A DNA stretch of 64,000 bases from an uncultured Polaribacter sp. (GTDB taxonomy: Bacteria > Bacteroidota > Bacteroidia > Flavobacteriales > Flavobacteriaceae). The notes beneath the pieces were generated by a model, which saw only the letters and a program-made list of their open reading frames with translations, was not told the DNA's origin and did no database searches. The DNA lies in NCBI GenBank assembly GCA_947497755.1, contig CANMHT010000006.1, positions 1-64,000 of the forward strand, given 5' to 3'. Position 1 is the first letter of the stretch. Each line of letters opens with the position of its first letter. Positions 40,634-50,149 of the stretch are shown piece by piece. The position numbers and the translations under genes are program-made.

Positions 40634-43591
40634 ATGTTACAATCACTAAAAAAGAGTGTGCAATTATGCATATTCTTAACCTCTGTATTCTTATTTGCGC
40701 AAGAGCCAGTATCTATCCATATCTCAGAAAAAGAAGGGCTTCCAGATGTAGAAATTTATGATATGTTAGAAGATAAAAAAGGATTTATCTGGTTGGCAGC
40801 GGATAAAGGCTTGTATCGTTATGATGGCAAATCTTATGTAAATTATTCAACTAAAAACAAAAGAGGACTCTCTGTTTTTAATTTAAAAGAAGATAAACAT
40901 GGGAAAATCTGGTGTAATAATATTTCAGGTCAGTTTTTTTATGTAGAAAAAGATTCCTTGCACCTTTTTGCTGATATTAAAGATCGAGTGAATCATTTAG
41001 TGCCAAGATTTATCTTAACAGATGAACATGTAGAAATAGTAACTGACAGAGGCTATTTTAAAGCGAACTTAACAACTCGAGAAATAACAAAAGTAGCTCG
41101 AGAAAAAAAGGATAAAAAAGAAACACCTGTATACGATGTATTTAAACATAATAATTCTTTGTTTTATGCAACTACCAGAATTTATAAAGTTACCAACGGA
41201 AATACCGAATTATTAAAAGTAAATGGCAAAAGAAATGCCAGTCGATTTTTTACAATTCAAAACAACCTATATATCAATACAATTTATAGAGGTGCTCTAC
41301 AAGCAAATACAGAAAATAAAATTTTTAAGTATACAGATGGTAAGGTGAAAGAAATTTCAATACCTAAAGAGCTGAAAAACAAAAGAATTAATTTTATTGA
41401 AGAAATCTATAAAGATGTTTGGTTTGCAACCAATAAAGGTATTTTTATTTACAGTTTAATTGATGGTGAGTTTGTCCTTAAAAAGACTCTGTTTACTAGT
41501 GAATTTATTACTAAAGTTATTAAAGATAAAGACGATAATTATTGGGTCTCTACCATTGATAATGGATTATTTGTAATTCCGAATTTAGAAATAATAGAAC
41601 AAAAATTACCTCAAGAATTGCAATACATCACCACAATGACTAAAGTGGATGATTTTTTGGTTTACGGAACCAAAAGAGGGAAGATTGTTGTAAAAAATAG
41701 CAAGACCAATAAACTATTTTCTTTTAACTTACTTTCTTCTAGAGAAATTAATGATGTAGTGTATTCTAAAGATTTAAACATCATTTTAATTAGTCAAAAT
41801 TTAGATTCTTACTTATGGAATTTAAATACCAATGAATTGGCTGTTTTTAAAGGATTGTCATCATCAAAAGACATTAAAATAAGAAATAACAACGTCCTTT
41901 TTTCCGGGTCAAAAGAATCGGTATTGCTGAAAGATGCTTTCAAAACATTTATGGTTAAAAAAGGAAAGATTCACAAGCCTCAAAAAATCAATAAAACAAA
42001 TCAGAGAAAAGAAGGAGAAAGAGTCTCATTAAGAATTAGACGCTCTTATGCCAATTTGTTTGCTAAAAATGACCAGTTATATGTGAGTTATGTTGATGGT
42101 GTTTTTGTAAGTCAAAATGGAATAACTAAAGAGATTAAATTAAATAATGAATCTATTTTCGGAATCGATTTTACTCAAACGACAGACGGAATCGTTTGGG
42201 TGACTACCTTTAAAAATGGAGTTTTAGGAATTAAAAATGATCACATCGTTTATAACTATGATATTGGTAAAGGACTTTCTTCAAATCAGACCTCTATAAT
42301 TAGTGCCGATGGGAATAATTTATGGGTGGTGAATGAAAATAGTCTTCAGTTTATAAATAGAGCCAACAATACATTTAAAAGAGTAAGCATTAAAGATGAG
42401 TTATCTATCACAAAAATATCATCTATGATTGTTGATGATGATGAGGTATTTATTGCAGGGAATGATGGAATTGTAAGTTTTAATAAAGAGAGAATATTTA
42501 AAAAACCAACAGTGCCAAATCTTTATTTTACATCTGTAAAAATTAAAGATAAAGATGTTGATGTAAAACCAAGATACCAACTAAAGTATGCCAATAATAA
42601 TATGGACTTTCACTTTAATAGCAATGGTTTTATGTCTAAAGAAAATATAGTGTATCATTATAGGTTGTTAGAATTGGAAACCGAATGGAAAACAACTACT
42701 TCTAATAATGTAAGGTATCCGTCAATTCCACATGGTCAATATGTATTTGAAATAAAAGCAGTAGATAAGCATAAACTAACAGAAAGTAAGGTGCAAAATA
42801 TTCGAGTAAAAGTAATAGCGCCTTTTTGGTTGCAATGGTGGTTTTATTTGATTATAATGATTGTTATTTCTCATTTATATGCGGTAAGAATAAAACGAGT
42901 ACAACTCAAACAAAAAGAACAATTAGCAAAAGAGAAATTAGCTAATAAATTAGTGCATTCGCAATTAGAAAATTTACGTTCTCAAATGAATCCACATTTT
43001 ATTTTTAATGCTTTAAATTCTATTCAAGAATATATCATTACTAATGATAAGTATTCTGCAAGTTTGTATTTATCAGATTTTTCTAAACTGATTCGAAAGT
43101 ATTTAGATCAAAGTAGGGTTTTAGAAGTGAGTTTAAAAGAAGAAATAGAAACCTTAAAAATTTATTTAGAGCTAGAAAAGAATAGGTTTGATGAAAGTTT
43201 TCATTATCAAATAGAAGTTGACGAAACAATTGATACCACCAAAATGTTAATTCCATCTTTGTTTTTACAACCTTATATTGAAAACTCAATTAAACATGGA
43301 TTATTACATAAAAAAGGAGATAAGAAATTAAGTATTCGATTCTTTTTTAACCAAGAAAAACAGGAGTTAATCTGTGAAATTGAAGATGATGGAATTGGAA
43401 GAAAAGCTTCTTATATAATTAATAAGAGTAGAGAAAGCTATCATAACTCTTTCTCAACTTCTGCAACAAAAGACCGTATAGAACTATTAAATAGAGATAA
43501 AGAAAATACTATAAAATATCGTATCTACGATTTGCATGATGAAAAGGAAAAGTCAACCGGAACCAAAGTAATTTTAACCATACCCCAGTAG
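40634..43591 (+). CDS. Two-component-regulator-propeller + Y_Y_Y + LytS-type histidine kinase
   Basis: Propeller-like repeats (GFIWLAADKGLYRYDG), Y_Y_Y region, NPHFIFNALNSIQEYI, LIPSLFLQPYIENSIKHGL. Confidence 0.9.
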   Translation: MLQSLKKSVQLCIFLTSVFLFAQEPVSIHISEKEGLPDVEIYDMLEDKKGFIWLAADKGLYRYDGKSYVNYSTKNKRGLSVFNLKEDKHGKIWCNNISGQFFYVEKDSLHLFADIKDRVNHLVPRFILTDEHVEIVTDRGYFKANLTTREITKVAREKKDKKETPVYDVFKHNNSLFYATTRIYKVTNGNTELLKVNGKRNASRFFTIQNNLYINTIYRGALQANTENKIFKYTDGKVKEISIPKELKNKRINFIEEIYKDVWFATNKGIFIYSLIDGEFVLKKTLFTSEFITKVIKDKDDNYWVSTIDNGLFVIPNLEIIEQKLPQELQYITTMTKVDDFLVYGTKRGKIVVKNSKTNKLFSFNLLSSREINDVVYSKDLNIILISQNLDSYLWNLNTNELAVFKGLSSSKDIKIRNNNVLFSGSKESVLLKDAFKTFMVKKGKIHKPQKINKTNQRKEGERVSLRIRRSYANLFAKNDQLYVSYVDGVFVSQNGITKEIKLNNESIFGIDFTQTTDGIVWVTTFKNGVLGIKNDHIVYNYDIGKGLSSNQTSIISADGNNLWVVNENSLQFINRANNTFKRVSIKDELSITKISSMIVDDDEVFIAGNDGIVSFNKERIFKKPTVPNLYFTSVKIKDKDVDVKPRYQLKYANNNMDFHFNSNGFMSKENIVYHYRLLELETEWKTTTSNNVRYPSIPHGQYVFEIKAVDKHKLTESKVQNIRVKVIAPFWLQWWFYLIIMIVISHLYAVRIKRVQLKQKEQLAKEKLANKLVHSQLENLRSQMNPHFIFNALNSIQEYIITNDKYSASLYLSDFSKLIRKYLDQSRVLEVSLKEEIETLKIYLELEKNRFDESFHYQIEVDETIDTTKMLIPSLFLQPYIENSIKHGLLHKKGDKKLSIRFFFNQEKQELICEIEDDGIGRKASYIINKSRESYHNSFSTSATKDRIELLNRDKENTIKYRIYDLHDEKEKSTGTKVILTIPQ

Positions 43592-43598
43592 CAATTAC

Positions 43599-44357
43599 AT
43601 GAAAGTACTAATCATCGACGACGAAGCAAAAGCAAGAAATTTATTGGAGATCATTATCACCGATAAATGTGAAGACATTACAGAAATTCACAAAGCAGAA
43701 GATTTAGAATCTGGTATAGAAATAATCAACCAAGTTTCACCAGAAATTGTCTTTTTAGATATAGAAATGCCCAAATATTCTGGATTACAAATTTTAGAGT
43801 TTTTTGATGCCAAAGATGTCAATTTTCAAATCATCTTTACCACAGCATATCATCAATATGCCATCAATGCATTTAAATTAGCAGCAGTAGATTACCTCTT
43901 AAAACCCATCAATATTTTAGAATTGCAAGCAGCTGTTCAGAAAGCCATTGCACTTATTCACAAACAAAAATTTTCTAATAAGTTAGACGATCTTAAAAAA
44001 ACATTTCAAAAACTATCGCTCAATACGATAGCGTTAGAAATTCCGAAAGGAATTTTATTTGCTTCTTATGATGATATCAAATTTTTTGAAGCAGACGGAA
44101 TGTATACCAATGTTTATATGAAAGATGATAAAGTAGAACTTATCTGTAAGCCCATAAAGTTTTTTGTAGACCAGTTAGAAAACAATACGTTTTTTTATAA
44201 ACCGCATCGTTCTTATTTAATCAATATCAAACATATTAGTCAATTAATTAAGCAAGATGGTACTTATCTTTTAATGAACAATAACAAGACGATTCCAGTT
44301 TCTAAAGACAAAAGGGAAGAGTTTATTGCATTGGTAAATCAGGTATTTAACTTGTAA
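43599..44357 (+). CDS. LytTR family response regulator
   Basis: LIIDDEAKARN...VFLDIEMPKYSG + LytTR FFYKPHRSYLINIKHI. Confidence 0.93.
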   Translation: MKVLIIDDEAKARNLLEIIITDKCEDITEIHKAEDLESGIEIINQVSPEIVFLDIEMPKYSGLQILEFFDAKDVNFQIIFTTAYHQYAINAFKLAAVDYLLKPINILELQAAVQKAIALIHKQKFSNKLDDLKKTFQKLSLNTIALEIPKGILFASYDDIKFFEADGMYTNVYMKDDKVELICKPIKFFVDQLENNTFFYKPHRSYLINIKHISQLIKQDGTYLLMNNNKTIPVSKDKREEFIALVNQVFNL

Positions 44358-44489
44358 TCGATTTAGAAAAAAAGTAGATACTTTCATAAGAAAATTACGT
44401 CCTTTCATCAAACCTCGCGCTTTAAACCTCAATTGTTATTGACATTTGTTAGTAAGTTAACAAATAAATAAAATTATTCTCGTGCCAAA

Positions 44490-44558
44490 ACAGTAGTATT
44501 TAACAACGGGGGACGTTTTATATTACTGTTTTATTATCTCATAAGTTGTATGACTTAT
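44490..44558 (+). other. Two hairpins in the ~300-nt leader of adhesin operon B
   Basis: acagtagtat/atattactgt (one G-U) with a GGGGG-containing loop, then ataagt-tgtatg-acttat. Confidence 0.4.
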
Positions 44559-44655
44559 AGGGATTGTACTGTTGTATAATCTTATTTAATTACTTGTTTT
44601 TGCTTGTAATAATGTTGACTTAACATATTTAACAAATACTAAACAAATAATTATT

Positions 44656-47600
44656 ATGAGGGGTAAATTATTTTTTTTCGGTTTATTGTTAACGTCAATT
44701 ACTGGTTTCTCACAAGTAGGAATCGGAACTACGTTACCAAACGCATCTTCGCAATTAGAAATTACCGCTACAGACAAAGGAATCTTAATTCCGAGAGTAG
44801 CATTAACTGGACCAGATGATAGGGCTACAATTTCAAGTGGAAATGTAACAAGTTTATTAGTATACAATACAGCAACTGCAACGGGTATTGTACCAGGTTT
44901 TTATTATTGGAATGGAGCAAAATGGCAACAGATTTTAAATGGTGATGATATTATCGCATTAGATTCAACCAATGATGCATTTGTAAATAACACAACAAGA
45001 AATGCAGTAGAATTAACTACAAAGTCAGATGGAATAAGTGCCAGAGATATCAATACAAATTTTGTTATTCTTGATACTGGAAATGTAGGTATAGGTACAG
45101 CAACACCTAATATTTCTTCATTATTAGATATCAATGCTCCTAACAAAGGAATCTTAATTCCAAGGGTATCTTTAAGAAGTATATCAGATACGAATACAAT
45201 TTCTGGAGGAAATAGTACAAGTTTATTAATATACAATACAGCAACAATTAACAATGTAACTCCTGGTTTTTATTATTGGGATGCATTAAAATGGAATAGA
45301 ATAATCAATCAAGATGATTTAGATGCAGTAGAAAATAGTGTTGATTTACGTTTAGTTGGAGGAGAATCACATATTACAAAAGATGCTGGTGTTGGTGGAA
45401 ATGGAACAAGTGCAGGAACAGGAATTAAGAATATTTTTATAGGTGCAGAAACAGGTTTTAATAATGCCTCTGGTAATGGTAATATATTTTTAGGAGATAG
45501 AGCTGGTAGAGCAAATACAACAGGAGCAAGTAATAATTTTATTGGTAGAGAAGCTGGACTAAATAATACTACAGGTTATGGAAATTCATTTATAGGAAGA
45601 GGTGCTGGACTTTCAAATACAATAGGAAATACAAATATTTTTTTAGGGCTTTTAGCTGGAGGAAATAATGTGGAAGGAGATAGAAATATTTTTATAGGAG
45701 ATCGTGTTGGATATAATAATGGAACCAACGGAAATGATAATGTATTTATTGGTAATGCTGCCGGACATGAAAATAATGGAGCTCACAATACTTTTATAGG
45801 AACTAATGCGGGAAGATCAAATACAGATGGGAGTTTTAATCTTGCTATCGGTAATCAAGCTGGATATTCAAATACTACAGATAGTGGGAATTCGAATATA
45901 GGGTATCAAGCAGGAAGAAGGTTTATCTCTGGAGCTAATAATACGAATTTAGGATATAGAGCAGGCTTTGGTGGAGTTGATGCTACTGGAGGAAACAATG
46001 TAAATATTGGAGCAAATACAGGTTTAGAATTAACTACAGGTAGAGATAATGCATTCTTGGGGTCTCTCGCTGGACGAGTTACAACTACTGGATATAGAAA
46101 TACATTTTTAGGGTATACAGCAGGTTCTTCAAATACTACAGGATATAATAATACACTAGTAGGAGCTAATGCGGCTAGTGGTTTAACAGAAGGGAATGAC
46201 AATACCTATGTAGGTTATTATGTTGGGCCAAGGAATATAAGTACAGGAAGTTCAAATACAATATTTGGAGCTCATGCAGGAGGAAAATTATCTACAGGAA
46301 GTAATAATACTTTTTTAGGTCATCAATCAGGAATTGAAGTTACTACTGGAGCATTTAATGTAGCAATTGGTAAAGAATCTGATCGATATCTAACAACTGG
46401 AGCAGGCAATATTTCTTTAGGATATAGAGCAGGAGGATCTACTACAGGAAATAGAAATATAGTAATTGGATATCGTTCTAATATAGATCCAATAGCGAGT
46501 AATCGTTTAAACATAGGAAATTTAATTTATGGTACTGGAGTTAATACAGGAACAGAAACTATGGTAAGTAATGGAAGTGTTGGGATTGGTACTGTAAACC
46601 CTAAATCTAATGCAATATTAGATATGTCTGATGTGGATAATAAAGGAGTTTATATGCCAAGAGTTGCATTAACAGGTACTACAGATATGACTACTGTAAA
46701 TATTAATGCAATCGGTGCTGAAACATCTAAAAGTTTATTGGTATATAATACGACTAATGGCTCAGGTTTAACTCCGGGATTCTATTCTTGGGATGGTGCT
46801 GCTTGGACTGCTGTTGGAGGTAGTACATTAGGCGATTTAAGAGCTGTTGGTGATAGAAACCATATTACTTCTGATGCAGGATTTGGGGGAACAGGAACTT
46901 CTGCAGGTACAGGAGATTTTGGAATAGAGCCTGCAAGGAACATATTTATGGGAGATAAAGCAGGGAATGCAAATACGATGGGAGGTTTTAATCTTTTTTT
47001 AGGAACAAGTGCTGGTTTTAAGAATACAACAGGAGGTTCAAATATATTCGTTGGAACAAATTCAGGATTTAATAATACATCTGGTTTACAAAACTATGGT
47101 ATTGGATCAAATTCATTAAACGCAAATAGTACAGGAAGTAGTAATCTAGGTTTTGGCTATTATGCTGGTGGTGCTAATGTAGATGGAAGTCATAATATTA
47201 GTTTAGGAACATTTACTTCAATGGCTATGACTACAGGTTCTCGAAATTTAATATTGGGATATAGGGCTGGACGTACAGATTTAACTTCTGGAAACGATAA
47301 TATTCTCTTAGGTAGTAATGTGGCTATGCCAGCAGGAAATAATCAATTAAATATTGGAGGAATCATTTTTGGAACTGGAGTAAACAATGTATCAGGGACA
47401 AATGTAAGTACAGGTAATATCGGAATTGGAGAAATTGCTCCTACCCATCGCTTGCATGTTAATGGAGATATTAAAACAGAAGGAGTATTTCGTACAAATA
47501 TAAGAAACTATGCTGATTACGTATTCGAAAACTACTTTGAAGGATCATCTAACATAAATAAAACCTACACCTTTAAATCATTAAATGAAGTAGAAGCTTT

Positions 47601-47832
47601 TATCAAAGCCAATAAGCATTTACCAGGAGTTACTGGTATCAATGACTTAAAGAAAACCGAAAAAGGATACGAAGTCAACTTGTCAAAATTATCTATACAA
47701 ACTTTAGAAAAAGTAGAAGAGTTGTACTTACATACAATAGAACAGCAGAAGAAAATCAATTCTTTAGAATCAGAAAACAAAGCTTTAAAAGAGCGTTTGC
47801 GTAAAATTGAAGCTGTATTAGGTATAAAATAG
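44656..47832 (+). CDS. Modular surface adhesin with YadA-head-like repeats and S74/tail-fibre chaperone-like C-terminus
   Basis: Many GNxNxFxGxxAGxxNTTG repeats; VGIGTxxPN...KGILIPRV modules x3; C-term FKSLNEVEAFIKANKHLPGV...LHTIEQQKKINSLESENKALKERL. Confidence 0.88.
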   Translation: MRGKLFFFGLLLTSITGFSQVGIGTTLPNASSQLEITATDKGILIPRVALTGPDDRATISSGNVTSLLVYNTATATGIVPGFYYWNGAKWQQILNGDDIIALDSTNDAFVNNTTRNAVELTTKSDGISARDINTNFVILDTGNVGIGTATPNISSLLDINAPNKGILIPRVSLRSISDTNTISGGNSTSLLIYNTATINNVTPGFYYWDALKWNRIINQDDLDAVENSVDLRLVGGESHITKDAGVGGNGTSAGTGIKNIFIGAETGFNNASGNGNIFLGDRAGRANTTGASNNFIGREAGLNNTTGYGNSFIGRGAGLSNTIGNTNIFLGLLAGGNNVEGDRNIFIGDRVGYNNGTNGNDNVFIGNAAGHENNGAHNTFIGTNAGRSNTDGSFNLAIGNQAGYSNTTDSGNSNIGYQAGRRFISGANNTNLGYRAGFGGVDATGGNNVNIGANTGLELTTGRDNAFLGSLAGRVTTTGYRNTFLGYTAGSSNTTGYNNTLVGANAASGLTEGNDNTYVGYYVGPRNISTGSSNTIFGAHAGGKLSTGSNNTFLGHQSGIEVTTGAFNVAIGKESDRYLTTGAGNISLGYRAGGSTTGNRNIVIGYRSNIDPIASNRLNIGNLIYGTGVNTGTETMVSNGSVGIGTVNPKSNAILDMSDVDNKGVYMPRVALTGTTDMTTVNINAIGAETSKSLLVYNTTNGSGLTPGFYSWDGAAWTAVGGSTLGDLRAVGDRNHITSDAGFGGTGTSAGTGDFGIEPARNIFMGDKAGNANTMGGFNLFLGTSAGFKNTTGGSNIFVGTNSGFNNTSGLQNYGIGSNSLNANSTGSSNLGFGYYAGGANVDGSHNISLGTFTSMAMTTGSRNLILGYRAGRTDLTSGNDNILLGSNVAMPAGNNQLNIGGIIFGTGVNNVSGTNVSTGNIGIGEIAPTHRLHVNGDIKTEGVFRTNIRNYADYVFENYFEGSSNINKTYTFKSLNEVEAFIKANKHLPGVTGINDLKKTEKGYEVNLSKLSIQTLEKVEELYLHTIEQQKKINSLESENKALKERLRKIEAVLGIK

Positions 47833-47961
47833 TAAGTGTTAAAGATCATTAAAGTTCATAATCTTTCCATCGGGTTTAGATTAAAAGTGAGAGGCTTGGT
47901 TAAAACATAGTAATTGTAGTTGATAGCGTTTTAACCTGCTTCTCTAAAACAAACAAATGAA

Positions 47962-49194
47962 ATGAAAGCAATAAAGATTTACCTTATCATCATATTGTTT
48001 ATCCGTAGTGCTTATAGTTACGGACAAACAACAAACATAGGAGTGTTTACAGTTGTAGCAGGAACAGAAGTGAGTGTTCACGATCAGTTTACAAATGCAA
48101 CTGCTGGCTCTTTTATGAACGACGGCGACTTGTATATTCATCAAAATTTTACAAATAATGGTGCTTTTTCCTTTTTTCAAAATCATACAAACGGCACAAC
48201 ATATTTTACAGGAAATACAATACAAGAAATTAACGGAACTCGAGAAAGTAGGTTTTATAATCTCACATTTAATAATCCTACTTCATTTGCAGCAATTCAA
48301 CTAAAATCAAATATACATGTTTATAATACTGTAGATTTTAGTCAAGGAGTTGTTCAAAACGATATATACAATGGGGAGTTTATATTCGAAAATGATGGGA
48401 ATCATATAAACACGTCTAATCAAAGTTATGTTAATGGAGCAGTGCAAAAAAATGGAAGCAGGGCATTCGAATACCCTATTGGGGCTAGGGAAAAATTCAG
48501 AAAAGCTTCTATTACTGCTCCTATTAGCTTTGATGATGAAATCGTAGCGACTTACTTTCTCGAAAATAGTGATACCAAATATACACATAAATTATCTGCT
48601 GGGATTATTGATCAAATTGATACCAATGAATATTGGCTTATTGAGCAGCAGAATGGTACTTCTCAAGTGGTGTTAACACTCTCTTGGGATGAAAGTACTA
48701 CATCTTCTGCAATATTAGCTGCTCCAAAATCTGCATTGCACATTTTGCGTTGGGATGCTACTGAAGGGTTTTGGGTTGATGAAGGTGGCATTGTAGACGA
48801 AGTAAATAAAACAGTAACTACAGTTGCAGAGGTTTCGGGTTATGGAGTGTTTACATTAGGAACTATTAAAGAAGATTTAATCTTGCCTGGAGGGTTGGTT
48901 GTATACAATGCTGTAACTCCAGATGAAGATGGGAAAAACGATTTTTTCTTTATTGATGGAATAAAAGATTTTCCGAAAAATACGTTAGAAATTTTTAATC
49001 GTTGGGGAGTTAAAGTTTATGAAACTACTGGTTATAACGAATCAGATAATGTTTTTAAAGGTATATCTGAAGGAAGACTTACTGTAAGCAAACAAAAGAA
49101 GCTGCCAGCAGGAACCTATTATTATGTGTTGAATTATGAATACAATTCACAAAACATAAAGAAAGCGGGTTATTTATATCTCAACGGAAATTAA
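47962..49194 (+). CDS. T9SS-secreted protein with type B C-terminal sorting domain (paralog of 2100-3314)
   Basis: VYNAVTPDEDGKNDFFFIDGIKDFPKNTLEIFNRWGVKVYETTGYN...LPAGTYYYVLNYE. Confidence 0.88.
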   Translation: MKAIKIYLIIILFIRSAYSYGQTTNIGVFTVVAGTEVSVHDQFTNATAGSFMNDGDLYIHQNFTNNGAFSFFQNHTNGTTYFTGNTIQEINGTRESRFYNLTFNNPTSFAAIQLKSNIHVYNTVDFSQGVVQNDIYNGEFIFENDGNHINTSNQSYVNGAVQKNGSRAFEYPIGAREKFRKASITAPISFDDEIVATYFLENSDTKYTHKLSAGIIDQIDTNEYWLIEQQNGTSQVVLTLSWDESTTSSAILAAPKSALHILRWDATEGFWVDEGGIVDEVNKTVTTVAEVSGYGVFTLGTIKEDLILPGGLVVYNAVTPDEDGKNDFFFIDGIKDFPKNTLEIFNRWGVKVYETTGYNESDNVFKGISEGRLTVSKQKKLPAGTYYYVLNYEYNSQNIKKAGYLYLNGN

Positions 49195-49210
49195 CACAAA
49201 CAAGAAATGT

Positions 49211-50134
49211 ATGTTTAAGCAATTAAAAAAAATAGGAATTGGGTTTGTGTTATTAATGAGTGGTATTACTACTGCTCAACAAGATGCACAATACACGCAA
49301 TATATGCACAATACAAATGTAATTAACCCAGCTTATGCTGGTAGTAGAAATGTATTGAGCATTAATGGAACTTATAGAACACAATGGCAAGGTTTAGCAG
49401 GTGCGCCTAAAACACAAACCTTGTCTATTCATAGTCCAATGACAGAAAAAGTAGGTTTAGGACTATCAATTGTTAGAGATGAAATCGGACCAGCATCAGA
49501 AACATATATCGCTGGAGATTTTTCTTATACATTGCCATTGAATAATGGAAATACGATGTTTTCTTTTGGAATGAAAGCAGGAATTCATACACTAAATGTT
49601 GACTTTACGAAACTGAACATCTATAACCCAACAGATGGTTTATTACAAGACAATGTAACTAATAAACGATCTCCAATTATTGGAGTGGGAGCTTATCTGT
49701 ATGATGAAAAATGGTATGTTGGAATTTCGGCTCCAAATATTTTAAAAACAGAACACTTTAGACAATCGTCACTTTCTACAGCTGCAGAAAGTTTGCACTT
49801 ATATGCAATTGGAGGATATGTTTTTGATATCAATCCAAACTTACAATTTAAGCCAGCAATGTTAGTGAAAATGGCAAAAGGATCTCCTTTAGCAGTAGAT
49901 GCTTCTGCTAATTTTTTAATCAATCAGAAGTTTAGAGTTGGAGCTTCGTATAGATTAAATGCAGCGGTAAGTGCTTTAATGGGATTTCAAGTATCTAAAT
50001 CGATGATGCTTGGTTATGCTTATGATTATGATACTACAGATATTGGAAATTACAATTCTGGTTCTCATGAATTGTTAATACGATTCGAATTTTTTACCAA
50101 AGTAAAAGGAAAAGTATCTCCTAGATTCTTCTAA
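49211..50134 (+). CDS. PorP/SprF family protein
   Basis: QQDAQYTQYMHNTNVINPAYAGSRNVLSINGTYRTQWQGLAGAPKTQTLSIHSPM. Confidence 0.93.
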   Translation: MFKQLKKIGIGFVLLMSGITTAQQDAQYTQYMHNTNVINPAYAGSRNVLSINGTYRTQWQGLAGAPKTQTLSIHSPMTEKVGLGLSIVRDEIGPASETYIAGDFSYTLPLNNGNTMFSFGMKAGIHTLNVDFTKLNIYNPTDGLLQDNVTNKRSPIIGVGAYLYDEKWYVGISAPNILKTEHFRQSSLSTAAESLHLYAIGGYVFDINPNLQFKPAMLVKMAKGSPLAVDASANFLINQKFRVGASYRLNAAVSALMGFQVSKSMMLGYAYDYDTTDIGNYNSGSHELLIRFEFFTKVKGKVSPRFF

Positions 50135-50149
50135 TTCAAAATTGATTTT

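Noticed and set aside
45906-46514. Antisense Pro/Val-rich ORFs in the YadA-like repeat region
   Set aside because: Compositional shadow of Gly/Asn/Thr-rich sense repeats.
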